Both the position numbers and the translations under genes were made by a program. 64,000 nucleotides of DNA from Bacillota bacterium (GTDB lineage: Bacteria; Bacillota; UBA4882; UBA8346). Location: the NCBI GenBank assembly GCA_023426245.1, contig JAFABB010000051.1, forward strand, positions 124,001 to 188,000. The letters run 5' to 3'. Of this stretch, positions 33,973 through 42,814 are shown piece after piece. Position 1 is the stretch's first letter. Each line of letters begins with the position of its first letter. The notes beneath the pieces were generated by a model that saw only the letters and a program-made list of their open reading frames with translations, was not told the origin of the DNA and did not search any database.

Positions 33973-36177
33973 GTGAGTTATAGCGGAATTCATTCCAAAA
34001 AGAGAGTGGCCATTTTACTTTTCGCAGCAATTATACTATTCGGAAGCTTAATTTTACGTGTGATTTATCTTCAAGTTTTTATGGCGGGATGGCTGAGAAA
34101 ATCCGCCGAAGATCAGCGGTTTCGAGCATTGCCTGTTTTACCGCGCCGGGGAACCATTTATGATCGGCTGGGAAATGAATTGGCTATTAGTGTGGATGGG
34201 GATTCGGTATATGCTGTCCCGGCGGAAGTCGGTTTTGAAACGAGTCAAATCAGCACCAAACTGAGCCCAAATGAAAAGAAAGCCGCTATTGACCGGGAAA
34301 GGACAGAAATCGCCAATACGGTGGCCGGAATATTGGCGATGAATCCAGAACGGGTAAAGAGGCTCATCAATTCAGGAGCCTCTTTTGTTTGGATTAAACG
34401 TAAAGCATCGATTACTGAAGTCAATCAACTTCGGAAGTGCCTCAATAATAAAAAAAACCGGATTCACGGGATTGAAATTACCCAAAAAGCACAACGTTTT
34501 TATCCACAATCGTCTCTGGCCAGCCAGACCTTGGGAATTGCAGGTATTGATAATCAAGGCTTGGAAGGTCTGGAACGTCAGTATGACTCATATTTGCGGG
34601 GAGTTCCAGGTAGCGAACAGGCAGAGTTTGATACCACCGGACATTATATACCCCAAGGTGATCGCAGATATTTGGCTCCGGTAGATGGTGATTCATTAAC
34701 ACTCACGATTGATCAAAATTTGCAATACATTATCGAACGGGAATTAGATAAGGCCATTGCTGATACAAAATGTAAACGGGCCATGGCGGTTATTATAAAT
34801 CCGCAAACCGGTGAGATATTGGCTGCAGCATCTCATCCTAGTTTTGATGCAAATAATTTTGGCAGTTATTCGGTACAAAACAGGCGAAACCCTATTTTTA
34901 CGGACATGTACGAACCTGGTTCAAGTTTTAAGATATTCACTTCAGTCGCTGCCCTGGAAGAAGGCCAGGTTACACCGGAAACTAAATTTTTTGATCCTGG
35001 TTTTATTTTAATTGATGGAAGAAGAATTAGTTGTTGGAAAGCGGGGGGGCATGGCAGTCAGACTTTTATCGATGCTCTGGAAAACTCCTGCAATCCGGTA
35101 TTTGCATCCATTGCCCTTCGATTGACGAAAGAAACCTTTTATAAATATATTAAAGAATTTGGTTTTGGGAATAAAACAGGGGTGGATTTCCCGGGAGAGG
35201 CCAGTGGCAGTCTACAGCGGATTGATAAAGTAAAAAATATGGAACTGGCTAACATTGGATTCGGGCAAGGTATTTCGGTAACTCCGATCCAAATGGTAAT
35301 GGGTGCTGCGGCGGTTGCTAACGGCGGTTACCTGCTAAAACCCCAGATTGTAAAAGAGATTATTTCAGCCGATGGCAAAGTGAAACAGAAATTTCGCCGC
35401 CAAGTGATCCGTCAGGTGTTATCCAATAAAACAGCGGTTTTGATGAATCGTTTGTTACAACAAGTGGTTACGAATGGTTCGGGGATGCAGGCTTATTTAG
35501 AAGGATACCGGGTTGCCGGTAAGACCGCCACCGCCGAAAAGGTTGAGCCGGGAAAACGTGGTTATTCCGATAAAGTTATTTCGTCTTTTATCGGTTACGC
35601 ACCAGCAGAAAACCCACAGATTTTGGCCTTGGTGATGATCGATGAGCCAGGTGTTCCGGTTAGATTCGGAGGAGTTATTGCCGCTCCCATTGTCGGAAGT
35701 ATATTTAAGGATGCGCTTCGCTATTTAGGCGTCAAGCCACGATTTGAACCGGAAGTAAGCGCCAAAATGACTAGCGAAGAAGTAATCGTCCCTAATATTC
35801 AAAATATGAGTACGGAAGAAGCCATTGCTTTACTGCGCGAAAATCAACTGGGTTACCGGATGATCGGCAGCGGAGGTTATGTATTTGATCAAGTACCCAA
35901 GGCAGGGGCAGTACTCAATCGGAATAGCAAAGTAATTCTTTATTTCACCCCAGAAGCGGAGTACCAATATAAAGAAAAGAATTCTCAGTTGGTATTGCCT
36001 AATTTTCGCGGCTTGTCTTTACGAAAGGTCAATGAAATTTTGTCCGAAATGGATTTGAAGCTTACTGCAAAAGGAACTGGTATAGCGGTGGAACAAAGAC
36101 CGGCTCCGGGAACTGTTATCGAGCGAGGCTCAATAATCAATGTAACTTTTGCCCCTAAACTAGATAATTTACCATAA
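33973..36177 (+). CDS. Class B penicillin-binding protein with PASTA domains (SpoVD/PBP2B-like)
   Basis: This 734-residue transpeptidase cross-links peptidoglycan. An N-terminal membrane helix (AILLFAAIILFGSLILRVIYL) is followed by a pedestal domain (RGTIYDRLGNELA), then the catalytic domain with S317-S-F-K320 (nucleophile Ser in GSSFK) and S372-C-N374. The third motif reads K517-T-A instead of KTG. Two PASTA domains follow (EVIVPNIQNMSTEEA and LVLPNFRGLSLRKV). PASTA domains occur in division PBP2B/PBP2x and in sporulation SpoVD of Bacillota; only one such gene is in the window, so it may be either. It starts at GTG 33973 behind GGAGGG. murE follows after a 255-base gap. Confidence 0.93.
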   Translation: MSYSGIHSKKRVAILLFAAIILFGSLILRVIYLQVFMAGWLRKSAEDQRFRALPVLPRRGTIYDRLGNELAISVDGDSVYAVPAEVGFETSQISTKLSPNEKKAAIDRERTEIANTVAGILAMNPERVKRLINSGASFVWIKRKASITEVNQLRKCLNNKKNRIHGIEITQKAQRFYPQSSLASQTLGIAGIDNQGLEGLERQYDSYLRGVPGSEQAEFDTTGHYIPQGDRRYLAPVDGDSLTLTIDQNLQYIIERELDKAIADTKCKRAMAVIINPQTGEILAAASHPSFDANNFGSYSVQNRRNPIFTDMYEPGSSFKIFTSVAALEEGQVTPETKFFDPGFILIDGRRISCWKAGGHGSQTFIDALENSCNPVFASIALRLTKETFYKYIKEFGFGNKTGVDFPGEASGSLQRIDKVKNMELANIGFGQGISVTPIQMVMGAAAVANGGYLLKPQIVKEIISADGKVKQKFRRQVIRQVLSNKTAVLMNRLLQQVVTNGSGMQAYLEGYRVAGKTATAEKVEPGKRGYSDKVISSFIGYAPAENPQILALVMIDEPGVPVRFGGVIAAPIVGSIFKDALRYLGVKPRFEPEVSAKMTSEEVIVPNIQNMSTEEAIALLRENQLGYRMIGSGGYVFDQVPKAGAVLNRNSKVILYFTPEAEYQYKEKNSQLVLPNFRGLSLRKVNEILSEMDLKLTAKGTGIAVEQRPAPGTVIERGSIINVTFAPKLDNLP

Positions 36178-36432
36178 AGGATTTTCTTTGATTATCTTTC
36201 CATAAGTGAGAAGATTAGGATAAAAAAGTTGCTTTTGACACAAAATATTAATAATATTGACATGTTTTCCTTTTAATGAGAGCAGGATTGTTAGTAATTC
36301 TCACGAATAAACTTAGTCGTTTTGATTATGCACTCGATAATCGGCACATCAAGGAAGTCGTTTAGAAGTAGTTTTGCGTGAATAAAAATTTATAAACCAG
36401 GAGTTGGCGTGTAGGGAAGGAGTTTTCATCCG

Positions 36433-37911
36433 GTGAAATTAAAGGAAATCATCAAGAATATTAGCGTCTCCAACATTTATGGTACAACGGATTGCGTAAT
36501 TTTGGGTATTAATCAAGACTCAAGGATAGTGGCGGCTAAAGATTTATTTATATGCATTAAAGGATCCCGTTACGATGGGCATCTATATTTAAAACAGGCA
36601 GCGGAAAAGGGCGCGGTAGCTGCTTTAGTTGAGGATTTACCCGAAGAAAATTATGGCTTAACTATCATTCAAGTTCCATCCGTTGATGAGGTTATTAAAG
36701 TGGTGGCCGGGACTTTTTATGATTACCCGGATAAAAAGTTAAAAATTATCGGAGTAACCGGCACCAATGGTAAAACTACCACCACATACTTATTAAAAAG
36801 CATTTTGGAGAACGCTGGTTTTAAAGTCGGACTCATTGGTACTATTGTAAATCTTATCGGTAATCAGGTTGTAGAGACTCACACTGCTCATAATACAACC
36901 CCTGGGATCCTTGATTTACAAATGTTATTTTCCCAAATGGTGCAGGCGGGAGTAGAATATGTTGTGATGGAAGTATCATCCCATTCGATTGCCCAGTCGA
37001 GAATTTCGGGTCTATCGTTTCGCTCCGGAATTTTTACCAATATTACTCAAGATCATTTAGATTATCACGGGACATTTGAGGAGTATTTGCGGGTAAAAAC
37101 AAAATTCTTTGCCAATTTACCAACAGTTTCTTGGGCAATTATTAACGGCGACGACCCTCATGCCGATTATATTATGGAACGTACGCCAGCCCAAGTTATT
37201 ACCTATGGTATTGAAAAAAATGCGCAGATTCGAGCTGGCAATATTCAATTAACTCCTTCAGGTGCTAGTTATACTGCAACAACCCCACGAGGGGAAATAC
37301 AGCTTAATTTGAAATTGACCGGTTATTTTAATATCTATAATAGTTTGGGCGCTTTAAGTTCGGCACTGGCTTTAGGAGTTAATACGGAGGATATTAAGCA
37401 AGGCCTTGAAGGAATAACCGGTGTACCGGGTCGGTTTCAATTGGTCCCTGGAGCTGTAAAATTCGGTGTGATTGTTGATTTTGCCCATACCCCGGACGGT
37501 TTGGAAAATATTTTAAAGACCGGGAGAGGCCTTTCGCCACGCAGGCTATTATTGGTATTTGGTTGCGGTGGAGACCGCGATCGAACCAAGAGACCCATTA
37601 TGGGATCCATTGCTGCGAAAATGGCTGATTTTACAATTATAACTTCAGACAATCCTCGTTCAGAGGATCCTGCTGAGATCATCCAAGAAATTGAGGAGGG
37701 TTTTCATCAATTTAATCCCAATGCTCAATATCTTTTAGAAGTGGATCGGGCAAGAGCAATCCGAAAAATAATCGCTATGGCCCAGCCGGGTGATTTAGTA
37801 TTGATTGCAGGGAAAGGTCATGAAACGGATCAAATCTTCGCCGATCATACGATTCATTTTGACGATCGCGAGATTGCCGCTGAAGCACTCAAGGAGAAAA
37901 ATAATGGTTGA
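36433..37911 (+). CDS. murE: UDP-MurNAc-tripeptide ligase MurE
   Basis: This 492-residue ATP-dependent ligase adds the third amino acid to the cell wall precursor. GVTGTNGKTTTTYLL (ATP loop near 112-126), TAHNTTPGILDL and SSHSIAQSRI are conserved. The motif TSDNPRSEDP near 400 includes DNPR, which selects meso-diaminopimelate over lysine. The start is GTG 36433 with AAGGAG upstream. Its end overlaps murF by eight bases. The gap before it holds TTGACA-type sequences that may form a promoter, so murE to mraY may have its own transcript. Confidence 0.97.
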   Translation: MKLKEIIKNISVSNIYGTTDCVILGINQDSRIVAAKDLFICIKGSRYDGHLYLKQAAEKGAVAALVEDLPEENYGLTIIQVPSVDEVIKVVAGTFYDYPDKKLKIIGVTGTNGKTTTTYLLKSILENAGFKVGLIGTIVNLIGNQVVETHTAHNTTPGILDLQMLFSQMVQAGVEYVVMEVSSHSIAQSRISGLSFRSGIFTNITQDHLDYHGTFEEYLRVKTKFFANLPTVSWAIINGDDPHADYIMERTPAQVITYGIEKNAQIRAGNIQLTPSGASYTATTPRGEIQLNLKLTGYFNIYNSLGALSSALALGVNTEDIKQGLEGITGVPGRFQLVPGAVKFGVIVDFAHTPDGLENILKTGRGLSPRRLLLVFGCGGDRDRTKRPIMGSIAAKMADFTIITSDNPRSEDPAEIIQEIEEGFHQFNPNAQYLLEVDRARAIRKIIAMAQPGDLVLIAGKGHETDQIFADHTIHFDDREIAAEALKEKNNG

Positions 37912-39292
37912 GTTTACTTTGGATGAGCTTATGGCAGCCACAGGAGGAGTTTTGACTCAGAGAAGCGGCTCCTGCCATAATTTTACCGGGGTGAGCACTG
38001 ACTCACGCCGAATCAATCCTGGGAACATATTTATCGCGATAAAAGGAGAGCGTTTTAACGGCCATGATTTTTTGGGCGCAGCGATTCAGCTAGGCGCTGC
38101 TGCTTTGATTGTAATGGATGATGGACCGGTATTTGAAGGAGTGACGATTATCCGGGTAAGGGATACCCTGAAAGCGCTAGGAGATATTGCCCGCTTTCAT
38201 CGGAGTCGTTTTAATACGCCATTGCTTGCGATAACAGGTAGCAATGGAAAAACGACAACCAAGGATTTAGTTGCCTCAATTATCGCTAGAGAATTGAAGA
38301 TCGTGAAAACTGAGGCTAATTATAATAATGAAATTGGTTTGCCCTTAACGCTTTTAAAAATAAATTCACAAACTGAGGCCGTCGTTGTTGAAATGGGTAT
38401 GAGAGGTCTTGGGCAAATTAAAAACCTGGCCGGAATTGCCCAACCTACGATTGGACTGGTTACCAATGTGGGTTTAACTCATTTGGAACTCTTGCACAGC
38501 CAGGAGAATATTGCCAAAGCAAAATCGGAGTTAATCGAAGCTTTACCCCATAATGGTTTGGCAATTTTAAATGGGGATGATGCTTTAGTACGTAAAATGG
38601 GAAATTGTACCCGGGCTAGAAAGGTTTTTTACGGTATTGATGGCTCCAACCTGGATTATCGAGCTGTAATGATTGAAATGACCGATTTTGGTTCCCGTTT
38701 TAAAGCTGTTTTCGAAAATGGAAGTCTAGACATAGCATTGCCTGTACCTGGCCGCCATAATATCCTGAATGCAATTGCAGCCGTTGCTGCAGCAATCGAA
38801 TTGGGAATTTCCGAGGTAAGCATCCAAAAAGGTCTGGCTGAACCTGATCTTAGCGGCAAACGATTAAACATTATTGAAAAAAATGGTTATCGAATTATTG
38901 ACGATACTTATAATGCCAGTCCCTCTTCAGTTAAAGCCGCTATCGAAGTTTTACATTCAAGTCAATCCGGAGAACGAAAAATTGCCGTTTTGGCCGATAT
39001 GTTGGAATTGGGGCCAAGCGCTGCACAAATTCACTACGAAATCGGCTCTTATGCCGCCTTGAAAGAAATCGATCATCTTTTCGCCTTTGGGGTTTTAGCC
39101 GAAAAGTATGTTGAAGGAATGAATGATTTTGTTAAAGATCATGGAGAATTTTTTTCGGATAAACAAGCTTTAATTGAGAAACTTAAGGCGTATATTAGAC
39201 CGGGAGATTTTATCCTGGTTAAAGGTTCCCGTGGGATGAAAATGGAAGAGGTTGTCTACGCCTTATCCACGGAGGAGGTCCACATTTCATGA
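37904..39292 (+). CDS. murF: UDP-MurNAc-tripeptide D-Ala-D-Ala ligase MurF
   Basis: This 462-residue ligase attaches D-alanyl-D-alanine to the UDP-MurNAc tripeptide. AITGSNGKTTTKDLVA is the ATP loop, VVEMGMRGLGQI and DDTYNASPSSVKAA are family motifs, and VLADMLELG follows. The start is ATG 37904 with AAGGAG upstream. It overlaps murE by eight bases and mraY by four, so the three genes are translationally coupled. Confidence 0.97.
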   Translation: MVEFTLDELMAATGGVLTQRSGSCHNFTGVSTDSRRINPGNIFIAIKGERFNGHDFLGAAIQLGAAALIVMDDGPVFEGVTIIRVRDTLKALGDIARFHRSRFNTPLLAITGSNGKTTTKDLVASIIARELKIVKTEANYNNEIGLPLTLLKINSQTEAVVVEMGMRGLGQIKNLAGIAQPTIGLVTNVGLTHLELLHSQENIAKAKSELIEALPHNGLAILNGDDALVRKMGNCTRARKVFYGIDGSNLDYRAVMIEMTDFGSRFKAVFENGSLDIALPVPGRHNILNAIAAVAAAIELGISEVSIQKGLAEPDLSGKRLNIIEKNGYRIIDDTYNASPSSVKAAIEVLHSSQSGERKIAVLADMLELGPSAAQIHYEIGSYAALKEIDHLFAFGVLAEKYVEGMNDFVKDHGEFFSDKQALIEKLKAYIRPGDFILVKGSRGMKMEEVVYALSTEEVHIS

Positions 39293-40272
39293 CACTTTTA
39301 CTCAAACTTATTTTCGCAGCTTTCATCGCTTTTTTAGTTTCATTGGTCCTAGGACCGATTACGATTAAATTATTGCATCGGTTGAAATTCGGTCAGAGTA
39401 TTCGGACGGATGGACCCCAAAGCCATTTGAAAAAGGCCGGCACTCCCACAATGGGTGGAATCCTAATTTTGCTTTCACTTGTGGTGGGATTGATGTTCGT
39501 CAAAGCTTATTCCCCGATTGTTCAATGGCTTACTTTTTTGACGTTGAGCTTTGGATTGATTGGGTTGGTGGATGATTTAATCATTATTATCACCAAAAAA
39601 TCGCTTGGTCTTACCGCTAGACAAAAATTGTTTGCTCAAATCCTCTTTGCGGGTCTGGCAGTATTTTTTATGATTCGTAACCAGTTTCCGACTTCACAGT
39701 TGGTGCCGTTTGCCGATTTACAGTTGACTTTCCCGGCAGGGGGATTTGGTAACCCCGTCTTTTTTTTGTATGCTGTTTTTGTAATCGTTGCCTTTTCAAA
39801 TGCAGTAAATTTAACCGACGGCCTCGATGGACTGGCCGGGGGGACAACTGCAATTGCCGCCCTGTTTTTGGGGACTCTGACTTTATTTCAGCATCAGCCG
39901 GACTTGGCGATTTTTGCATTCGCATTGGCGGGAGCTTGTATCGGTTTTGTCTGGTTTAATGGTCCGCCAGCCCAGGTCTTTATGGGAGATACGGGTTCTT
40001 TGGCGCTTGGAGCAGGCTTGGCTGGTATTTCCCTATTTAGTCAAATGAGTCTTTTTTTTGTTATTATTGGTGGAATTTTTGTGGCGGAAAACCTGTCGGT
40101 CATAATTCAGGTGACTTCCTACAAGACCACCGGAAAAAGGGTTTTTCGGATGAGTCCCATTCATCACCATTTTGAACTTGGCGGTATGGTAGAGCCAAAA
40201 ATTATGATCCGATTTTGGATTATTGGTATCGTCTTAGGAGTTATTGGCATTCTCGGTTATTTAATCCGTTAA
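39289..40272 (+). CDS. mraY: Phospho-MurNAc-pentapeptide transferase MraY
   Basis: This 327-residue polytopic enzyme has about ten helices. It transfers phospho-MurNAc-pentapeptide to undecaprenyl phosphate to give lipid I. LVDDLIIIITKKSLGLTARQKL, NLTDGLDGLAGG, VFMGDTGSLALG and SPIHHHFELGG are the conserved cytosolic loops, including the catalytic Asp residues. The start ATG overlaps the murF stop (ATGA). It is followed, without murD, by the ftsW gene after 71-92 bases. Confidence 0.97.
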   Translation: MTLLLKLIFAAFIAFLVSLVLGPITIKLLHRLKFGQSIRTDGPQSHLKKAGTPTMGGILILLSLVVGLMFVKAYSPIVQWLTFLTLSFGLIGLVDDLIIIITKKSLGLTARQKLFAQILFAGLAVFFMIRNQFPTSQLVPFADLQLTFPAGGFGNPVFFLYAVFVIVAFSNAVNLTDGLDGLAGGTTAIAALFLGTLTLFQHQPDLAIFAFALAGACIGFVWFNGPPAQVFMGDTGSLALGAGLAGISLFSQMSLFFVIIGGIFVAENLSVIIQVTSYKTTGKRVFRMSPIHHHFELGGMVEPKIMIRFWIIGIVLGVIGILGYLIR

Positions 40273-40364
40273 TAAATATCGAAAACATGTTGATTTAAAG
40301 TTTTAAATACGAAAAATATTGAAGATATTCATTCATTGAAATCTTGAATATGGAGGCTCCGCTT

Positions 40365-41456
40365 TTGAAGCGCAATCCATCCGATTTGTTTCTATTTACC
40401 GTTGTTATGGCCTTATTGGTGCTTGGTTTAATTATGGTAACCAGTGCCAGTGCGCCGGAATCTTTGTCAGATACCGGTGGGACCAGTGTTTTTCATTATG
40501 GGTTGCGCCAGTTGATTTTCGCAATTATCGGTATTGGTCTTATGTTTTTCATGATGAAATTTCCGTATCAGTATTTAAAACGTTTTACTATACCAGTATC
40601 CGTTGTTTCATTAATCTTACTGATTGTGGTATTACTGTTTGAAGCCAAGAAAGGCTCTCATCGTTGGATCGATTTAGGGTTATTCGAGCCTCAACCTTCC
40701 GAATTTGCTAAATTAGCGGTGATTATGTTTATAGCCCATTACTTAGCCGAGATAAAAAAAGGAGTAAATAACTTTATTATTGGGATGTTTATTCCTTTGA
40801 TTTGCGTTTCGATAGTATGCATGTTAATCATGAAGGAACCTGATTTAGGAACCACGATAGTTATCTTTGCAACCTTTATGATGATGCTTTTTGCCGGAGG
40901 TGTTCCATTCTCGCATATGAGTTTTTTGGGTTTTGTCGGCTTGGGTATAGGCATCGTAATGGCTGTGAACGCGGATTACCGTTTGAAACGGCTGATTGCT
41001 TTTGTAAATCCTTGGAAAGATCCCCAGGGAGATGGGTGGCAAATTATTCAGTCATTGTATGCATTGGGATCGGGAGGACCTTTTGGTTTGGGTCTTGGAA
41101 TGAGCCGGCAAAAATTTCATTATCTACCGGAAGCCCACACTGATTATATATTTTCAATCCTCGGTGAAGAATTAGGCCTAATTGGAACCTTGACAGTGTT
41201 GTTTTTGTTCTTCTTTTTGGCCTGGCGTGGTTATAAAATCGCCATTTCCTGTCAGGACCCATATGGAAGGCTGTTGGCCACAGGTATTACCTCGTGGTTG
41301 GTATTTCAGGCTATTTTAAACATCGGGGTTGTGACTTCGTCGATTCCGGTAACAGGAATTACATTGCCGTTCTTAAGTTACGGAGGGTCATCGTTACTGG
41401 TAAGCCTGTTTAGTGTGGGAATTTTACTTAACATTTCCAAGAATACAACCTCTTGA
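40365..41456 (+). CDS. ftsW: FtsW/SpoVE-family lipid II polymerase
   Basis: This 363-residue SEDS-family protein has ten membrane helices and polymerises lipid II together with a class B PBP. Motifs include VTSASAPESL at the start, GSHRWIDLGLFEPQPSEFAKLA, MKEPDLGTTIVIF (catalytic Asp region) and PVTGITLPFLSYGGSSLL near the end. TTG 40365 has GGAGG eight bases upstream; ATG 40350 is possible but overlaps that site. Whether it serves division (FtsW) or sporulation (SpoVE) cannot be told from sequence. Its place beside mraY and murG is that of both genes in Bacillota. Confidence 0.93.
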   Translation: MKRNPSDLFLFTVVMALLVLGLIMVTSASAPESLSDTGGTSVFHYGLRQLIFAIIGIGLMFFMMKFPYQYLKRFTIPVSVVSLILLIVVLLFEAKKGSHRWIDLGLFEPQPSEFAKLAVIMFIAHYLAEIKKGVNNFIIGMFIPLICVSIVCMLIMKEPDLGTTIVIFATFMMMLFAGGVPFSHMSFLGFVGLGIGIVMAVNADYRLKRLIAFVNPWKDPQGDGWQIIQSLYALGSGGPFGLGLGMSRQKFHYLPEAHTDYIFSILGEELGLIGTLTVLFLFFFLAWRGYKIAISCQDPYGRLLATGITSWLVFQAILNIGVVTSSIPVTGITLPFLSYGGSSLLVSLFSVGILLNISKNTTS

Positions 41457-41465
41457 ATTTTACGG

Positions 41466-41587
41466 CAGAATTTAGAAGCCAGAAGCCGGTAGTCAGGAGA
41501 ATAGGTGCCAGGAAGTAAAAATCTTTGTCCTTGAATAAATTTGGAAAGAACTTCTTCTGGATTCTGGCTTCTGTATTCTGTATTCTT
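41466..41587. repeat. Heptamer-based inverted repeat between ftsW and murG
   Basis: The first arm is built of units like AGAAGCC, AGAAGCC, GGTAGTC. The second arm (41551-41587) reads on the opposite strand as AGAATAC, AGAATAC, AGAAGCC, AGAATCC. AGAAGCCAGAA at 41474-41484 pairs perfectly with TTCTGGCTTCT at 41562-41572. This is a degenerate seven-base tandem repeat in two opposed arms. It fills nearly all the gap and encodes nothing recognisable. Confidence 0.7.
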
Positions 41588-41611
41588 TAATAAGGAAACG
41601 AGGTTAGTCTT

Positions 41612-42724
41612 ATGCGCGTGATATTAGCTGGTGGAGGCACCGGAGGACATATTTATCCGGCAGTAACGATTGCCAAAGAATTTTTACGACGCGATCCCAA
41701 AACGGAAATATTATTTGTAGGCGGCAAAAAAGGACTTGAATCCGATATTATTCCCAAAGAAGGTTTTCAATTGGTTACGATAAATTTGTCGGGAATTCCA
41801 AGGAAAGTGAGCCTAAAAGTATTTACAGCATTATGGCTTGCAGCCAAAGGAATGGCAGAGACTTTCAAGATCGTCCGGCAGTACAAACCGGATTTGGTGG
41901 TTGGGACCGGGGGCTATGTTTGTGGTCCTATGGTGCTCGCTGCTCATTTACAGGGAGTTCCCACCGCTATTCAAGAGCAAAACGCATTTCCCGGCTTAAC
42001 CAATCGGATTTTGGGGTGTTTTGTGAATCATATTTTTCTGGCTTATTTGGAGGCAGCCAAATTCTTTCCAGCATCTAAAACCTCTGCTTCCGGAAATCCA
42101 ATTCGGATTGAAGAATTCGCTAAAGTCAGTAGAAATGCTGCTGAGAAGGAGCTTGGCATTAGCCCTGGCTGTATCAATCTATTGGTATTTGGTGGTAGTC
42201 AGAGCGCTCGCCGAATTAACCAAGCCATCTTGCCAAATATCAAAAATTTATTAGAAAATTTTCCAAAATTACAAATAATACTGATGACCGGAGCAAAAGA
42301 GTACGATAATATAAATGAAACTGTTCAAGCGATGGAATTATCTAAAGAGCAACAGAGTCGTCTTAAATTGGTGGCCTATTTTTATAAAATAGCGAATGCT
42401 TATAAAGTATCGGATATAGTATTGGCAAGGGCAGGAGCCATTTCATTGGCTGAAATTACTTGTTTCGGCATTCCGGCTATATTGGTACCTTATCCTTATG
42501 CTACGAATAACCATCAAGAATTTAATGCCCGTGTTTTAGAAAATCATGGAGCCGCTGAAGTTATTTTAGAGGGAGAGTTGACTCCCGAGTATTTGTTGGG
42601 CAGTCTGAATCGTCTTTTACAGGATGAGAAATTGCGGCAAAAAATGTCCAAAGCAAGTATGGATTTGAGTCGCCCCAAAGCAGTACAGATGATTGTTGAT
42701 AAATTAAGTCAGATGATATCCTGA
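41612..42724 (+). CDS. murG: UDP-GlcNAc:lipid I GlcNAc transferase MurG
   Basis: This 370-residue peripheral membrane GT28 enzyme adds GlcNAc to lipid I to give lipid II. The N-terminal glycine loop GGGTGGHIYPAVTIA, VGTGGYVCGP, QEQNAFPGLTNR, the GGSQSA loop and the C-terminal domain ARAGAISLAEITCFGIPAILVPYPYATNNHQ are all standard. AAGGAAACGAGG lies before ATG 41612. It is separated from ftsW by a heptamer-repeat gap and is followed by murA instead of murC or murB. Confidence 0.97.
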   Translation: MRVILAGGGTGGHIYPAVTIAKEFLRRDPKTEILFVGGKKGLESDIIPKEGFQLVTINLSGIPRKVSLKVFTALWLAAKGMAETFKIVRQYKPDLVVGTGGYVCGPMVLAAHLQGVPTAIQEQNAFPGLTNRILGCFVNHIFLAYLEAAKFFPASKTSASGNPIRIEEFAKVSRNAAEKELGISPGCINLLVFGGSQSARRINQAILPNIKNLLENFPKLQIILMTGAKEYDNINETVQAMELSKEQQSRLKLVAYFYKIANAYKVSDIVLARAGAISLAEITCFGIPAILVPYPYATNNHQEFNARVLENHGAAEVILEGELTPEYLLGSLNRLLQDEKLRQKMSKASMDLSRPKAVQMIVDKLSQMIS

Positions 42725-42814
42725 GGGGACAAGCATTTCGTACGTATATCACACCGTAGACCATCTTGGAATATGATGGCTATTGGTCTATAAATATTAG
42801 GAGGCTGCATTAGA

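Noticed and set aside
36234..36262. TTGACA pair before murE as a promoter
   Set aside because: No -10 box falls at a proper distance from either copy; a TTGCTT-17-TAATAT alternative is weak, so I did not list it.
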